Source of the DNA: an uncultured Muribaculaceae bacterium
Lineage (GTDB): Bacteria; Bacteroidota; Bacteroidia; Bacteroidales; Muribaculaceae
Direction: 5' to 3'
Length of the DNA: 43,937 bases
Assembly: GCA_934590135.1 (NCBI GenBank)
Contig: CAKTOT010000005.1
Coordinates: 1-43,937, forward strand
Shown: positions 26,673 through 36,800 of the stretch, piece after piece
Numbering within the stretch: the stretch's first letter is position 1
Layout: each line of letters starts with the position of its first letter
Made by a program: the position numbers and the translations under genes
Notes under the pieces: model-generated
The model's input: only the letters and a program-made list of their open reading frames with translations
Database searches by the model: none
What the model was told of the DNA's origin: nothing

Positions 26673-26714
26673 CTTTATTTATACAACTTTATTTATACAG
26701 CTTTATTTATACAG
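26673..26714. repeat. Three tandem copies of a 14-bp word at the 3' end of the namZ gene
   Basis: The word CTTTATTTATACAR is present at 26673-26686, 26687-26700 and 26701-26714. The last copy contains the final two codons and the stop codon of namZ, so the array is a tandem duplication of the gene's own end. Because each unit carries the stop, copy-number change would not alter the protein. Confidence 0.85.
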
Positions 26715-27941
26715 ATAGTATGGCTTTGAGGCCTCCTTGAAGGCTGCTGCATCTTTGTTCCAGTAGTCAATGATATCGGCTACTTTGTGGCGGCGGCTGA
26801 AGCGACGACGTATCTCCTTGCTGCCGGAAACTTTGTCGAACATATTGAATCGCCCGGGATCGGCATTGCCTTCCTTGAAGGTGGCCTTGTCGGGGTTCAT
26901 ATCGGCCATTTCCTGCATCACGTAGAATTGTATCAATGACAGCGGAGCGGCTTCGGCATCAGTGATATACACTTCCACGCCCTGGATATTCTCTCCCTTA
27001 TAAGCGCTGTAGAAGGGCTTGATATGGATGGGACGAAACATCACGCCGGGCAGGGCGAGACCGTTGAGACGGCGAGCCAGTTCTTCGGCGTTGGTCCAAG
27101 GTGCGCAGAATAGCTTGAAGGGCATTGTATAACCCACGCCGATATTGACATATCCTAATTCGCCGAGAATGCCACTGACGGGGTATAATACGGCTGCTTC
27201 GGGATTGGGAATATGCGGCGAAGGCAGTACCCACGGCATTTCGGTCTGCGCAAAAGTCATATTGCGATGCCAGCCGTCCATAGGAACGACGGTGAGTTTG
27301 ACTTTCTTGTCTCCTATCATACCCTTGTCATTGAGATACATAGCCAACTCGCCGGGGGTCAGTCCGTAAAGATACGGGATAGCAAACTGGCTGACGAAGG
27401 ATACGCACGAGTCTTCTACGAGGTTGCCTTCAACCTTGTTTCCGCCCACGGGATTGGGGCGATCGAGCACCATAAATTCCTTGTCAAGCTCGGCGCATGC
27501 TTCCATGGCCAGACCCATAGTGGATATAAAGGTGTACGAACGGCAGCCGATATCCTGGATGTCGTATACAAGCACATCCACATCCTTGAGCATTTCGGGC
27601 GTAGGCTTGCGATTTTTGCCGTAGATGGAATATACGGTGACCCCGGTAGCGGGGTCTGTCATATTGTCTACATGGTCGCCGGCGTGAACATCGCCACGAA
27701 CGCCGTGCTCAGGAGCATATAGCCCCACGAGAGTGACGCCGGGTGCTTCGTGCAGAATATCGATGGTGCTGCGCAGATTGTTGTCTACGCCGGTGGGGTT
27801 GGTGATCAGGCCCACGCGTTTGCCTTTCAGGCCTTCGAAACCGCGGTCGCGCAGTACTTCGATGCCGGGCTTGACGTGTGCCGTTGCTCCGAGGGCTAAG
27901 GCGACCCCGAGGGCGGCCGCTAATAGTCGTTTGGTTGACAT
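26703..27941 (-). CDS. namZ: NamZ-like exo-beta-N-acetylmuramidase (DUF1343, GH171)
   Basis: DUF1343 proteins are exo-beta-N-acetylmuramidases: Bacillus subtilis NamZ (YbbC) frees MurNAc from the non-reducing ends of peptidoglycan glycans. The 412-residue protein has a signal peptide (about 1-22, ALALGATAHV), the Rossmann-like stretch KGKRVGLITNPTGVD (about 39-53), the catalytic-region APEHGVRG with Glu78, and later DIQDIGCRSYTFISTM, DRPNPVGG and PWVLPSPHIPN, all hallmarks of the family. It is probably periplasmic. Its product MurNAc is the substrate for MurT, MurK and MurQ encoded downstream. Confidence 0.93.
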   Translation of the reverse strand: MSTKRLLAAALGVALALGATAHVKPGIEVLRDRGFEGLKGKRVGLITNPTGVDNNLRSTIDILHEAPGVTLVGLYAPEHGVRGDVHAGDHVDNMTDPATGVTVYSIYGKNRKPTPEMLKDVDVLVYDIQDIGCRSYTFISTMGLAMEACAELDKEFMVLDRPNPVGGNKVEGNLVEDSCVSFVSQFAIPYLYGLTPGELAMYLNDKGMIGDKKVKLTVVPMDGWHRNMTFAQTEMPWVLPSPHIPNPEAAVLYPVSGILGELGYVNIGVGYTMPFKLFCAPWTNAEELARRLNGLALPGVMFRPIHIKPFYSAYKGENIQGVEVYITDAEAAPLSLIQFYVMQEMADMNPDKATFKEGNADPGRFNMFDKVSGSKEIRRRFSRRHKVADIIDYWNKDAAAFKEASKPYYLYK

Positions 27942-28067
27942 ATCAAGTGTTATGTTTTGTCTTTGATGATATCTGATGTTTTATCTCGTTGGCTGTAACG
28001 CTGCCGACTTTTCGTCGGTTTGTATTGCCGGCTTGCATTGCCGACCTGCCGTTACTGCACAGTCACG

Positions 28068-29453
28068 TTATTTCTTTGCAGCCTCGGCTGTAGCGTTTTT
28101 AGCACCGTAAGCGGGGTCGATGTGACGACGTACCAAGAAGGTAACTGCCCAAGTAGCGAGGTTGCAGCCCAGTACCCAGAAGAAGAAGTTGCTGTACGAG
28201 TTGCCCAGCAGGAATTCTTTGATCCATCCGGCTGCCATACCGGGAAGCATCATGCCCAGAGCCATAAAGGCCGTGCAAATAGCGTAATGGGATGTCTTGT
28301 AAGGACCGTCTGCAAAGTACATCATAAACAGCATGAAGGCTGTGAAACCAAATCCGTAAGCAAATTGTTCGAGCACAAGGCAAGTCCATACAGTAATTTG
28401 GCCGACCAAGGTGTTATAGTCCGGTTGAACATTTGAGAGTATGATGTATGCCACGCAGTTGAGCGATGTGGCCAATGCCATAGGCCAAATCCATTTGCGA
28501 AGACCGCCGCGAGATGCACAGATACCGCCGATGATACCACCTATGGTGAGGCCGATGATAGCGAGTGTGCCATATGACAAACCTACTTGTTCGGGGGTCA
28601 TTCCAAGGCCGCCGGCATCACGACTTGCCAACAGGAAAGGCTGACATAGTTTGACCACCTGTGCTTCGGGAAGGCGATAGAGCAGCATAAACAGCATCGC
28701 CAGTATCACGTGTTTCTTCTTGAAGAAGGTCACGAAGGAGCCGCCGAATTCCGAGATAATAGCTCCGGCAGTTTTTTTCTGTGCGTTGGAACCAACCGCA
28801 CGGTCTGTCTTGGGATAAGGCAGAATAAAGGCGTGGTACAGGAACACCAATGCAAAGAATATCGAGCATCCGGCAACGGTCCATTTCCATGCAGCAGCCT
28901 TATCGCCGTCCAATGCTATGGTAAGTGCACCGGCTATCATCACCAAACCGCCTTGTCCGAACACGTTGGCACAACGATAGAATGTGGAGCGAATGCCGAC
29001 GAACAATGACTGCTGGTTGGTGTCCAGAGCTATCATATAGAAGCCGTCGGAAGCTATGTCATGTGTGGCCGAGCAGAAAGCGGTGAAGACGTAGAAGAAC
29101 AGGCAGATGGTGAACTCGTTGATGTTAAGTCCGGCCTTGATTTCCTCTCCCGTAGGCTGCGGCAGTGTGAAAGCTATACCGGCAAGACCTACAGCCACGC
29201 ACAATTGCATAGTTACGGTCCACCAACGTTTTGTCTTCATGATGTCCACCAACGGACCCCAGAAGGGCTTGATGACCCAAGGAAGATACAGCCATCCGGT
29301 ATAAAGGGCTGCATCGGTTTCGCTCATGCCCAATTGGGTGAAAAGTACCATCGTCACCATATTGATGAAGATGAAAGGAATGCCTTGGGCAAAATACAGC
29401 GTAGGTATCCACGCCCATGGGTTACGTTTAGTCGATTTTTGGGTATCTGACAT
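28068..29453 (-). CDS. ampG: AmpG-like MFS permease for muropeptides
   Basis: AmpG-type MFS proteins import GlcNAc-anhydroMurNAc (peptides) into the cytoplasm. The 461-residue protein has at least twelve helices. Its start, NPWAWIPTLYFAQGIPFIFIN (broken here at residue about 11-31), and GWLYLPWVIKPFWGPLVD (about 53-70) match the bacteroidetal AmpG-like group, as does the central QPFLLASRDAGGLGMT segment. It lies between the SpoIID gene (273 bp upstream) and namZ (126 bp downstream) on the same strand. A general sugar-phosphate permease is possible, but context supports muropeptides. Confidence 0.8.
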   Translation of the reverse strand: MSDTQKSTKRNPWAWIPTLYFAQGIPFIFINMVTMVLFTQLGMSETDAALYTGWLYLPWVIKPFWGPLVDIMKTKRWWTVTMQLCVAVGLAGIAFTLPQPTGEEIKAGLNINEFTICLFFYVFTAFCSATHDIASDGFYMIALDTNQQSLFVGIRSTFYRCANVFGQGGLVMIAGALTIALDGDKAAAWKWTVAGCSIFFALVFLYHAFILPYPKTDRAVGSNAQKKTAGAIISEFGGSFVTFFKKKHVILAMLFMLLYRLPEAQVVKLCQPFLLASRDAGGLGMTPEQVGLSYGTLAIIGLTIGGIIGGICASRGGLRKWIWPMALATSLNCVAYIILSNVQPDYNTLVGQITVWTCLVLEQFAYGFGFTAFMLFMMYFADGPYKTSHYAICTAFMALGMMLPGMAAGWIKEFLLGNSYSNFFFWVLGCNLATWAVTFLVRRHIDPAYGAKNATAEAAKK

Positions 29454-29726
29454 ATTGTTTTGAATGTTTTCCGAACCCGAAAGTCCGGTCCGTCGCCTGC
29501 GGCGCCGGTGATGGGTTAGTTTATTGGTGTTGGGTTGTATCGGTTATCGTTACGCCCACGTGGGCGAATAGTATCGTTGTTTTTTGGGCAATCGAAACGG
29601 CAGTCGTGACAGTTCTTTATGGCCTGTTTTTAAGATAGCAATATTCTCGCTTTCGGGCCGCATTGTATCGTTATGCCATGTCGTTTTATGCGTCGTGTTA
29701 TCACTTTTACTTCATCCGAAAGACAT

Positions 29727-31052
29727 TCATTTATATAGTGTCTCGATGGAGGCATCAATGAAGTAGTGGCTGAGAATGGCATCGTACTTGTAGCCTCGGG
29801 CGCCCATAACTGCGGCACCTATCTGGCACAGGCCTACGCCATGTCCCCACCCTGCTCCGTGCAGTACAAAGGCTTCGGGAAGCTCGGTGGCAGCATCTAC
29901 ACCGACACGCTCGACCACAAAAGCCGATGAGTACAGGTGACTGGGCGACAGTGTTTTGCGTATTTCCAATTCCTTGCCTATGACCATCGTGCGCTTGGTG
30001 CCGACAATTTTGAGGCGGACAATGCGTCCCGAGGTGCCACGCTCCAGAGGTATCATATCTACGATGTCACCGAAATCAATGCCGCTGCGCCGTGCCGCCA
30101 ATTCGCTGAGTTCGCGGCGCGTGTAGCGCACTTCCCAGCGGTAGAAGTCTTTGGTTTCCTGGTCGTAGTTGTTGAGTACCTGCGATAGTATTGCCGCATC
30201 GGAGGTATTGCAGAAGGCCTCGGGGCGTGTCTGTATCCATTGCGATGCAGCATTCTCGTTGCGCAAGTCCGGATAATCGTCTTCGGCGACATCGTCTCGA
30301 CGGGCGCCCAAATAATGGAAGTGCTTGGGTTCCCAGCAGTATTCGAATTGCTCGAAGACGCCGCCGCAACATTTGCTGAAACGCGCATCGCACAATTCTC
30401 CATCATATACCAATACCTGACCGCGTGTAGCGGCGATGGCTTCGGCTACCTTGGGGGTCGACTGACGTGTAACACCTTGATAGCGTTGACAGTGGTCATC
30501 GGCGCAGACGTCAAAGTTTATATGGTCTTCGCGGTCATACCACTTGATGCGCTCGTCCGCGGTCTCGGTGCAAGCATTGTATTTAGTGCCACTCTCTGCA
30601 ATGGCTTTATTCTTCTGAATTTGAGCCAACAGCCACGAACGCGAAATCACGGCGTGCGCCTTCAACAGTTCCAGCGATGCATGAGCACTCATCTCGGAAG
30701 ATATAACACTGAGCAGATAGTCTTCGACAGGCAATACATTGATTATGGTCAACTTATCGCCTTCGACTATGAAAGATGCGCTACCGCTGAAGCGTTGGTT
30801 CTCTTTGCGTTCCCAGTGAAAGTTGACACCGATGACGACATCCTTGATTTCGAAAATATCCCGAGGTGTTTTGGGACGAAATTCTATGGTGTCGAACTCT
30901 TGATCTTGCCATACGATGCGGCCACCGTCGGTGACGGCAAGGCTCTGTGCTCCGGTGACGGTATTGCCGTCTGCCGTAATGAAGTCGCCAATGAGGTCTA
31001 TATCTATGCGCGGTGCGCTCAAGATACCTACTTTGATATGCGGTTCGTTCAT
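29727..31052 (-). CDS. SpoIID/LytB domain protein, no signal peptide
   Basis: SpoIID enzymes are lytic transglycosylases that cut denuded glycan strands and leave 1,6-anhydroMurNAc; LytB is the related amidase enhancer. The 441-residue protein shows an SpoIID domain at about 100-440: SSEMSAHASLELLKAHAVISR (written here as two parts, 118-131 and 132-138) with Glu128 at the catalytic position, a zinc-type motif VCADDHC (Cys183, His187, Cys188), KCCGGVFE (about 230-237) and the closing GWGHGVGLCQIGA. The start MNEPHIKVGILSAPRIDIDL is hydrophilic with no signal peptide or membrane helix, so the protein looks cytoplasmic. It follows the DUF4922 gene by 16 bp. Confidence 0.85.
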   Translation of the reverse strand: MNEPHIKVGILSAPRIDIDLIGDFITADGNTVTGAQSLAVTDGGRIVWQDQEFDTIEFRPKTPRDIFEIKDVVIGVNFHWERKENQRFSGSASFIVEGDKLTIINVLPVEDYLLSVISSEMSAHASLELLKAHAVISRSWLLAQIQKNKAIAESGTKYNACTETADERIKWYDREDHINFDVCADDHCQRYQGVTRQSTPKVAEAIAATRGQVLVYDGELCDARFSKCCGGVFEQFEYCWEPKHFHYLGARRDDVAEDDYPDLRNENAASQWIQTRPEAFCNTSDAAILSQVLNNYDQETKDFYRWEVRYTRRELSELAARRSGIDFGDIVDMIPLERGTSGRIVRLKIVGTKRTMVIGKELEIRKTLSPSHLYSSAFVVERVGVDAATELPEAFVLHGAGWGHGVGLCQIGAAVMGARGYKYDAILSHYFIDASIETLYK

Positions 31053-31068
31053 AGTGCGCAGTATTAGC

Positions 31069-32010
31069 TTATTTAACGTTTGAGGCTATTGCCGTAATTT
31101 CGTCGAGATTGAGGCACAATTCATCATAGATGCGGCGCACGATGTCGGCGTCCATACGTTCGAAATCTTCGGGACGGGGAGTAATGAATACTCCGCCCAT
31201 ATCCACGGATGCCGGAGACAGCAACATACAATCCTTGCCCTCAGTACCATAGAACGAAGGACGATGGCGTTTGCGCGGAATCACAACCATACGAATGCCG
31301 GCCGGCGTGGCGTAGCATAATATATTCATCATGGGCTCGCGCTCGCCTTCGGGCACGGGAATGGCATCGTACAAGCGTCCGAATAAGCGTGCTCCGGCTT
31401 CAGAGTCCTCGGCGTCAATCACAAAAACCTTCAGCGGCAGAGTATCTACCAATGCCAAAGTAGCGCCCTCGTCCTCGGCGATAGTCTTCAGCTCGGCATC
31501 TTCGAGGTCGTCACCTAAGGTGAGGAAATCGCTATTACCGGCCTGAAAGTGCATATGGTCGGGTGCGGAGGCTCCACACTTGGGCCCGTTATAGAATACG
31601 GTGTATTCGTCCAGTTGGGCGGCCAAATCCATCATATCCTTGGCGCGATCAGCCACCAACTGGTCGACATGACGATTGTCAGGTATGGTGAGATGACGCG
31701 GGAATATGGGGAAGGGATTGATAAGCACTACGTATTTGTCGTTCTCGCCCCAAGGCAGTCCGGTCTGTACAGCGGGACGATTGGCCTCGCACAAAAAGCA
31801 CTTGCGCTCTTTGAGGCTCTTGGCGTCCACCTTAGCGGCAGACGATACTATGCGCGCCGGATTGAATTGTACTTTAATGTGCATTCCGTCAACATCGAAG
31901 TTCTTGACTTTGACGGTCTTGAGGGCTTCGAAATTGTTGGCGGCCTGCTCCCATACGGCGCACTGATCCTTTATTAATTGGTTGGCTTGTTGTGATGTTA
32001 TTGTGGACAT
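31069..32010 (-). CDS. DUF4922 protein, HIT-like nucleotidyltransferase/phosphorylase
   Basis: The 313-residue protein fits DUF4922, distantly like GalT and GDP-L-galactose phosphorylase of the HIT superfamily. Visible signs are a zinc-type pair CFLC (Cys71, Cys74), NPFPIFPRHLTIP (about 98-110), which is common to GalT-like enzymes, and the catalytic HxHxQ motif as HMHFQ, with His152, His154 and Gln156. A second half (about 170-313) repeats a HIT-like fold in degenerate form. These residues suggest transfer of a nucleotidyl group between a sugar phosphate and a nucleotide sugar or inorganic phosphate. The substrate is unknown. It is tightly linked to the SpoIID gene (16 bp). Confidence 0.75.
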   Translation of the reverse strand: MSTITSQQANQLIKDQCAVWEQAANNFEALKTVKVKNFDVDGMHIKVQFNPARIVSSAAKVDAKSLKERKCFLCEANRPAVQTGLPWGENDKYVVLINPFPIFPRHLTIPDNRHVDQLVADRAKDMMDLAAQLDEYTVFYNGPKCGASAPDHMHFQAGNSDFLTLGDDLEDAELKTIAEDEGATLALVDTLPLKVFVIDAEDSEAGARLFGRLYDAIPVPEGEREPMMNILCYATPAGIRMVVIPRKRHRPSFYGTEGKDCMLLSPASVDMGGVFITPRPEDFERMDADIVRRIYDELCLNLDEITAIASNVK

Positions 32011-32213
32011 CGCTATGATGTTGTTGCTGTTGTGGTGATGTATATTGCGTGGTCGCGGACTTGGCTTACGGCTATGACGCGAGGTCTGCAGCAGCCTCTT
32101 GCCTTACGCCACGAAAACCCGTTGGCACGATCTGTCCTCTCTCGGGGGAGGACAGACCGATGCTCAAGCGGGTCAGGCGTTTGTCTCTTAGGATTTTCTG
32201 CTTATCGGGCGCT

Positions 32214-33677
32214 TTATTTGGCAGCTACCAATGCGCGACGGGCCTGCAGTTCCCAAGTACGGATGCGGTCTTTATACAAGTTGTTGTTGTTCATCTTGAC
32301 GATGTCGAGAGCGGCATCGGAGTTGTCTTCCCAACGACGGCACAGATATACAACATCGTATACACGACCTATCTGGAAGTGGCGCGAGAAGGCCAGACCC
32401 AGAGCGTAATCTTCGCCGTAGGAGGTGTTGGGCACGTGGATTTCGCGCAATACGGGAGTGTAGAATGCACGAGGAGCGCCCAAACCGTTGATGCGCAACG
32501 CGTTGTTACGGCCGTTTTCGGGTGTCCATTCCTTGTGGTCAATTACGCCCGGCGGTATGGGGTTTTTGTCGATGTCCGTAAGCATGTATGTACCTACTAC
32601 CATAGCGCACTTCTGCTCGTAGAAGGCTGCAACCATCTTGGCCAGAGTGTTTTCGTCGGAGTATACGTCATCGCTGTCCAGCTGCACGGCAAATTTACCG
32701 CATTTGGGGTGCTGAACGCCTGCGTTCCAGCAGCCGCCGATACCCAGGTCGTCACGCTCGGGCACGATGTGTACCAGACGGGGATCGTCCTTGAATTCGT
32801 CGATGGCTTCGGTGGTGCCGTCTGTCGAGTGGTTGTCTATGACGATAAGGTTGAAGGGGAAATCGGTCTTCTGGGACAGGACGCTGCGGATGGCATCGCG
32901 GATGGTGCGGATGCGGTTGCGCACGGGGATGATTACGGATGCTTCATATTCGAAGTCACCCTTATTGAAGTCGATTTCATCGAATTTGGGCTCGAGGTAT
33001 CCGCCGATGGCTTTGAGGTGTGCGGTGCAGGCCTTCTCCATTTCGATTTGGACGCCGCGGTTCTTGGGGTCTACATAATCGAAGAGTTTCTCACCGCTCT
33101 TGCGGTTGTCAACGGTGACATCGCTGTAGAGGTATTCGTTGATATGTACGATGGGAGCTATGCGGCTCAGACGCAGACGCAGGTCGTAAAGGCCGGCGGC
33201 GTTATACTTGGCATCGATACCGGCAGCAGCCTTTTTGAGGGCTTCGGTGTCAAAGAAGAGTACCGAACCGAAGTTGAAGTCGTCGCGAAGCGAGCCTTCT
33301 TGGTAGTCTATAACGGGAGCATTGCTCTTTTTGCCTTCCACGATGGTGTACGAGTCGGCATACATCATTCCGGCTTTGGAATCGCCGGCCAGGCGTACAA
33401 AACGATCGAGGGCGAAGTATCCCATCACGAGGTTGTTGTATTTGGTATACAGCAGGGTGTATGGAGCCTTGGCGGCCTCGGCTATTTTGAGCATTGTATC
33501 CGAGGAGTTGAGCGCATCGATGTGCACCAGTTTACAGCCTTCTACGGCGGTGGCAGCGGCATCGGTGGCCAGCAGATAGATGTTGTTGACTAAGGCGCTT
33601 TCGCGAAGTCCGTCAATGGTGGCTTTGGCCTGAGCGGCATCAACGTACGGCAGGAAGCAGTCTATGGCTTGTTTCAT
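32214..33677 (-). CDS. Family 2 glycosyltransferase with an extra N-terminal domain
   Basis: The C-terminal half (about 245-487) is a GT-A fold family 2 transferase: SVIIPVRNRIRTIRDAIRSV (247-266), a DNHSTDGT loop (281-288), the metal-binding DSDD (334-337), and YGEDYALGLA (about 423). Residues 1-230 form a second, degenerate GT-like domain (YLLATDA, LLYTKYNNLVMGYFALDR). No membrane helix or signal peptide is evident, so it is cytoplasmic. It lies 203 bp upstream of DUF4922, inside the salvage locus. The acceptor and donor cannot be deduced. Confidence 0.82.
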   Translation of the reverse strand: MKQAIDCFLPYVDAAQAKATIDGLRESALVNNIYLLATDAAATAVEGCKLVHIDALNSSDTMLKIAEAAKAPYTLLYTKYNNLVMGYFALDRFVRLAGDSKAGMMYADSYTIVEGKKSNAPVIDYQEGSLRDDFNFGSVLFFDTEALKKAAAGIDAKYNAAGLYDLRLRLSRIAPIVHINEYLYSDVTVDNRKSGEKLFDYVDPKNRGVQIEMEKACTAHLKAIGGYLEPKFDEIDFNKGDFEYEASVIIPVRNRIRTIRDAIRSVLSQKTDFPFNLIVIDNHSTDGTTEAIDEFKDDPRLVHIVPERDDLGIGGCWNAGVQHPKCGKFAVQLDSDDVYSDENTLAKMVAAFYEQKCAMVVGTYMLTDIDKNPIPPGVIDHKEWTPENGRNNALRINGLGAPRAFYTPVLREIHVPNTSYGEDYALGLAFSRHFQIGRVYDVVYLCRRWEDNSDAALDIVKMNNNNLYKDRIRTWELQARRALVAAK

Positions 33678-33761
33678 AGGGATAATATTTTATAAATTAT
33701 TTTTTTGGTTGTTCGATATTCGTATGGTGTTTATTTGGCTTCAGTCTCCGTTATTCTCTCT

Positions 33762-33808
33762 TAAGGACTTTAAGGTCTTTAGTGTCCTTAGGAGATTTAA
33801 AGTCCTTA
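33762..33808. repeat. 12-bp perfect inverted repeat of CTTTAAGG type
   Basis: TAAGGACTTTAA (33762-33773) is perfectly complementary to TTAAAGTCCTTA (33797-33808), with a second, similar half-repeat (TAAGGTCTTTAGTGTCCTTA) in the loop. It lies in the 184-bp gap between the amidase and glycosyltransferase genes. It may act as a processing site, an attenuator or a mobile intergenic palindrome. A related palindromic run occurs at 40831-40879. Confidence 0.65.
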
Positions 33809-33861
33809 GGGGCTTGGTGCGCTTATGGTTTGGAGACAATCATTATATTATTATTGCGTTA

Positions 33862-36800
33862 TCAGCGTTTCTTCGTCTTTTTGGCAGGGGCTGTGGCGGC
33901 CTTGGTCACGGGTTCAAAGAAGCGAAGCACGCGATTCATCAGGGCTGTACGAGCCTCGGCGTCACTGATGGTTTCGAAGGGGAAGCCGATGACGACGGTA
34001 CGATATGTGCCGTTATCAAAGGCCGTACCGGCCACGAGGTTGTTCTCGCTGTAGCGCAGGAAGGTGCAACCTTTCTTGGTATCGGGAGCGTAGAACGAGT
34101 CCGGCGATTCGGCTGCATAGCTTTCGGCATTGAGTGTGGCGTGGAATGGATATGTCGCATCGGCATTGAGTTGATCAAAACGTGTCTGTACCTGATAGGC
34201 ACTGCCTTCGACTGTAGCCTGACCTACTCGCCAATGGTATCCGAGAACTTCGGTGGCAAAACGTTGGTCGCGTTGAGCCGTTTCTTTGCTCGAGAAAGGA
34301 TTGTCCCACAAGTCGGTGGCCACAAAAGATCCGCTGACAAAGAAGGATGTTCCGGCCTTGGTCATAGCCTCGATTTTGCTCTGCAGAGCCGTATCGAAGG
34401 TTTTGTAGCGCGTGCCGTAAACACCGCGGCCCTTGGCTATCTCTTTCTGTTTGCCAAGGATAAGGTCAACCACACGGGCATCGTCCTTGCTTGCCGGACG
34501 GGATGCAAAGGCGGAGGCGCTGCTGCTCGTAAAGCCGTAGCCGGCTTCGCGCACGGCCTGACCATGGGTGTATATATAGTCATACGTGTTGCCGGCCAGC
34601 ACTTTGTCTTCGTAATTGGCACGCGATGCGCCGAATCCGGCTGCGTCATCGTCCATCCACGGTATATTGCGACGGAATTCGAATGTACGGCCTATATAGC
34701 TGATATCCTGCATATAGGGCACTCCGGGGTCGCGCTCGTCATAGAATCCGGCAATTTCGCCCGAGTCAAACCAATCGGGAGCACTCACGCGAGTGAAGCC
34801 GTTGACAATCTCGACACGCGGTGCCTCGGGACGGTGGCATAGAGCTACTACCATCGAGGGGAAAGATACACCGCCGTCATTGCCGGCAATGACGCGATAG
34901 CTGTGTATGGCGTCATCCTTGACTGTGATATCGTAGTGAGGTTTGGTGACACGTGCTATCTTGACAAAGGCGCCGTCACCGACCCTTTCTTCTATATTAT
35001 AATATGTGGGAGTAGCCGTAGCCTCAAGCGTATCGATGGTTTCGGCCCAAGTCAGAGCATAGTGTCCGTCCTTACCGGCGGGGGTCACGGCAATGTCGTG
35101 TACGGGCAGAGGCTGTACCACATAATCGTAGCCGTCACGCGAAGCAAGGAATTGGAGCATACCCTTGTAGACGGCACGCGATACTACAAAGCGAAATTCG
35201 GGGTCAAGACCATACTTCATATCCGCGAAGTTCTGATGCGAAAGCAGTTCGAGCAGCATGGCCGGCACTTCCGGGACACGAGCCTCGTAGTACGACTGAT
35301 CCCACATGCCGCGGCGTGTCCAATTGGGCTCGAAGGTACGGCGTATGTCGTTGGTGATATTAGTCATTACCAGGTCGGTGAAGTCACGCGAGGCGTAGCG
35401 TGAGGTACCATTGGCGTAGTTGGTGCCGCGCTCGTGCCCGTCGGTACAATATATACCCAGCGTTCCTATGATTGAATCGTTGAGCGTCGTACCGGCATCG
35501 CTATGCCATGCAAAGGAGAGGTCCACGGGTATGCGCAGGCCATTTTTGTCGGGAAGCATCGACGACCCTCCTGTCAACCAATTGACCCATAGGCCGCGGC
35601 AGCGATAGTCATCGGTGTAATCATTCACATTCCCGGAGGGTGTATAGACGCTGTCGGGTGCGCCTGCCCATTGCAACCAATAGCGTGCGCCCTCGGTGAA
35701 ACGGGGATAACCGCTGGCAACGTACTCATAATCTATCGAATCAAGGGGCACGAGGACTTTACGTGCCACATTGCCCATACCGCCGCCTATCTTGACCGCA
35801 TCGGCGCTAATTTTGCTTCCGGCCTTGGCCGACAGATTGGACAGGGTGACCACGGCTTGATGTCCGGCAGCGAGGTCGAAGTGTCCGAGGTATATCCAAG
35901 TGCCGCCGCCCATAGTCTGATTTACGGTAAACCGACGTGCACCACCGGCAGTATTTACGGTATACGTCGCGTCAGTGGCCGAGCCGGCGTCACCGACGTA
36001 CGAAACATACACCGCATAAGTGTCGCGTCGCGGGATATTGGCCATCCAGCGCACTTCCGATGCATCGGAGGCATTGTCTACGGTAGTGGCACTCAAAGCA
36101 GTTCCGTCACGGAAGGGATTGTCGCCGTTGTGCAGTTCGGCCTTGGCATATCCGAAGCCGGGCGTCTGACCTACGGTCCACGCATTGCCGTATATCACCG
36201 AACCGGAGGCGCGGCCGCCGTCATTGTCTACTATAATTTCGGTAGTATTGACATCGCGCTCGCGCGGACTCATAACGTATGCCCCTGCATTGCGCAACAT
36301 CGGCATCAGATATGGCATAACATAACTCTGCGTATATAGGTCCTCAACTGTCTGGAAGATACGGGCACGCTGCCACTCCCAACGATTGAGTTTGGGCTCG
36401 AAGTACCATCCGTGGCTTTGCCATAGTGCGATATTGCGGTTTTGCAAGCCGCGGGGTGCTGCATCGGCATCCAGGTCGCGGACAAAAGGCGCCTTCTCGG
36501 TGGGTCCGATGACGCGCTTGGGCGCAAACAATATGAGATTATCCATATTGGTGCGTGATACTTCCTTGCCCGAACGATCGCGATCGATTACGTACATCTC
36601 CACGCGGTAGCCGTCATATTTCGCTCCCATAGCGGCACATACATCGGCCTTGATAGACACCAGATTCTCGGCACGCAAGGGGATATAGGCGCAGTTTTCG
36701 TTACACTCTACACACAATACGCGTGCAACATCATCTGCGTTCACTCGATCCACTCTTATCGGACCGAGACCGCTTGTGCCGGGCAGATAATTGCGCAGCA

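Noticed and set aside
32049..33593. A 514-residue plus-strand open frame opposite the glycosyltransferase
   Set aside because: It is a long antisense shadow; the minus strand has a clear GT2 with DSDD and the other motifs.
33664..34842. A 392-residue plus-strand open frame opposite the amidase
   Set aside because: It is an antisense shadow of the 1020-residue protein and has no family features.
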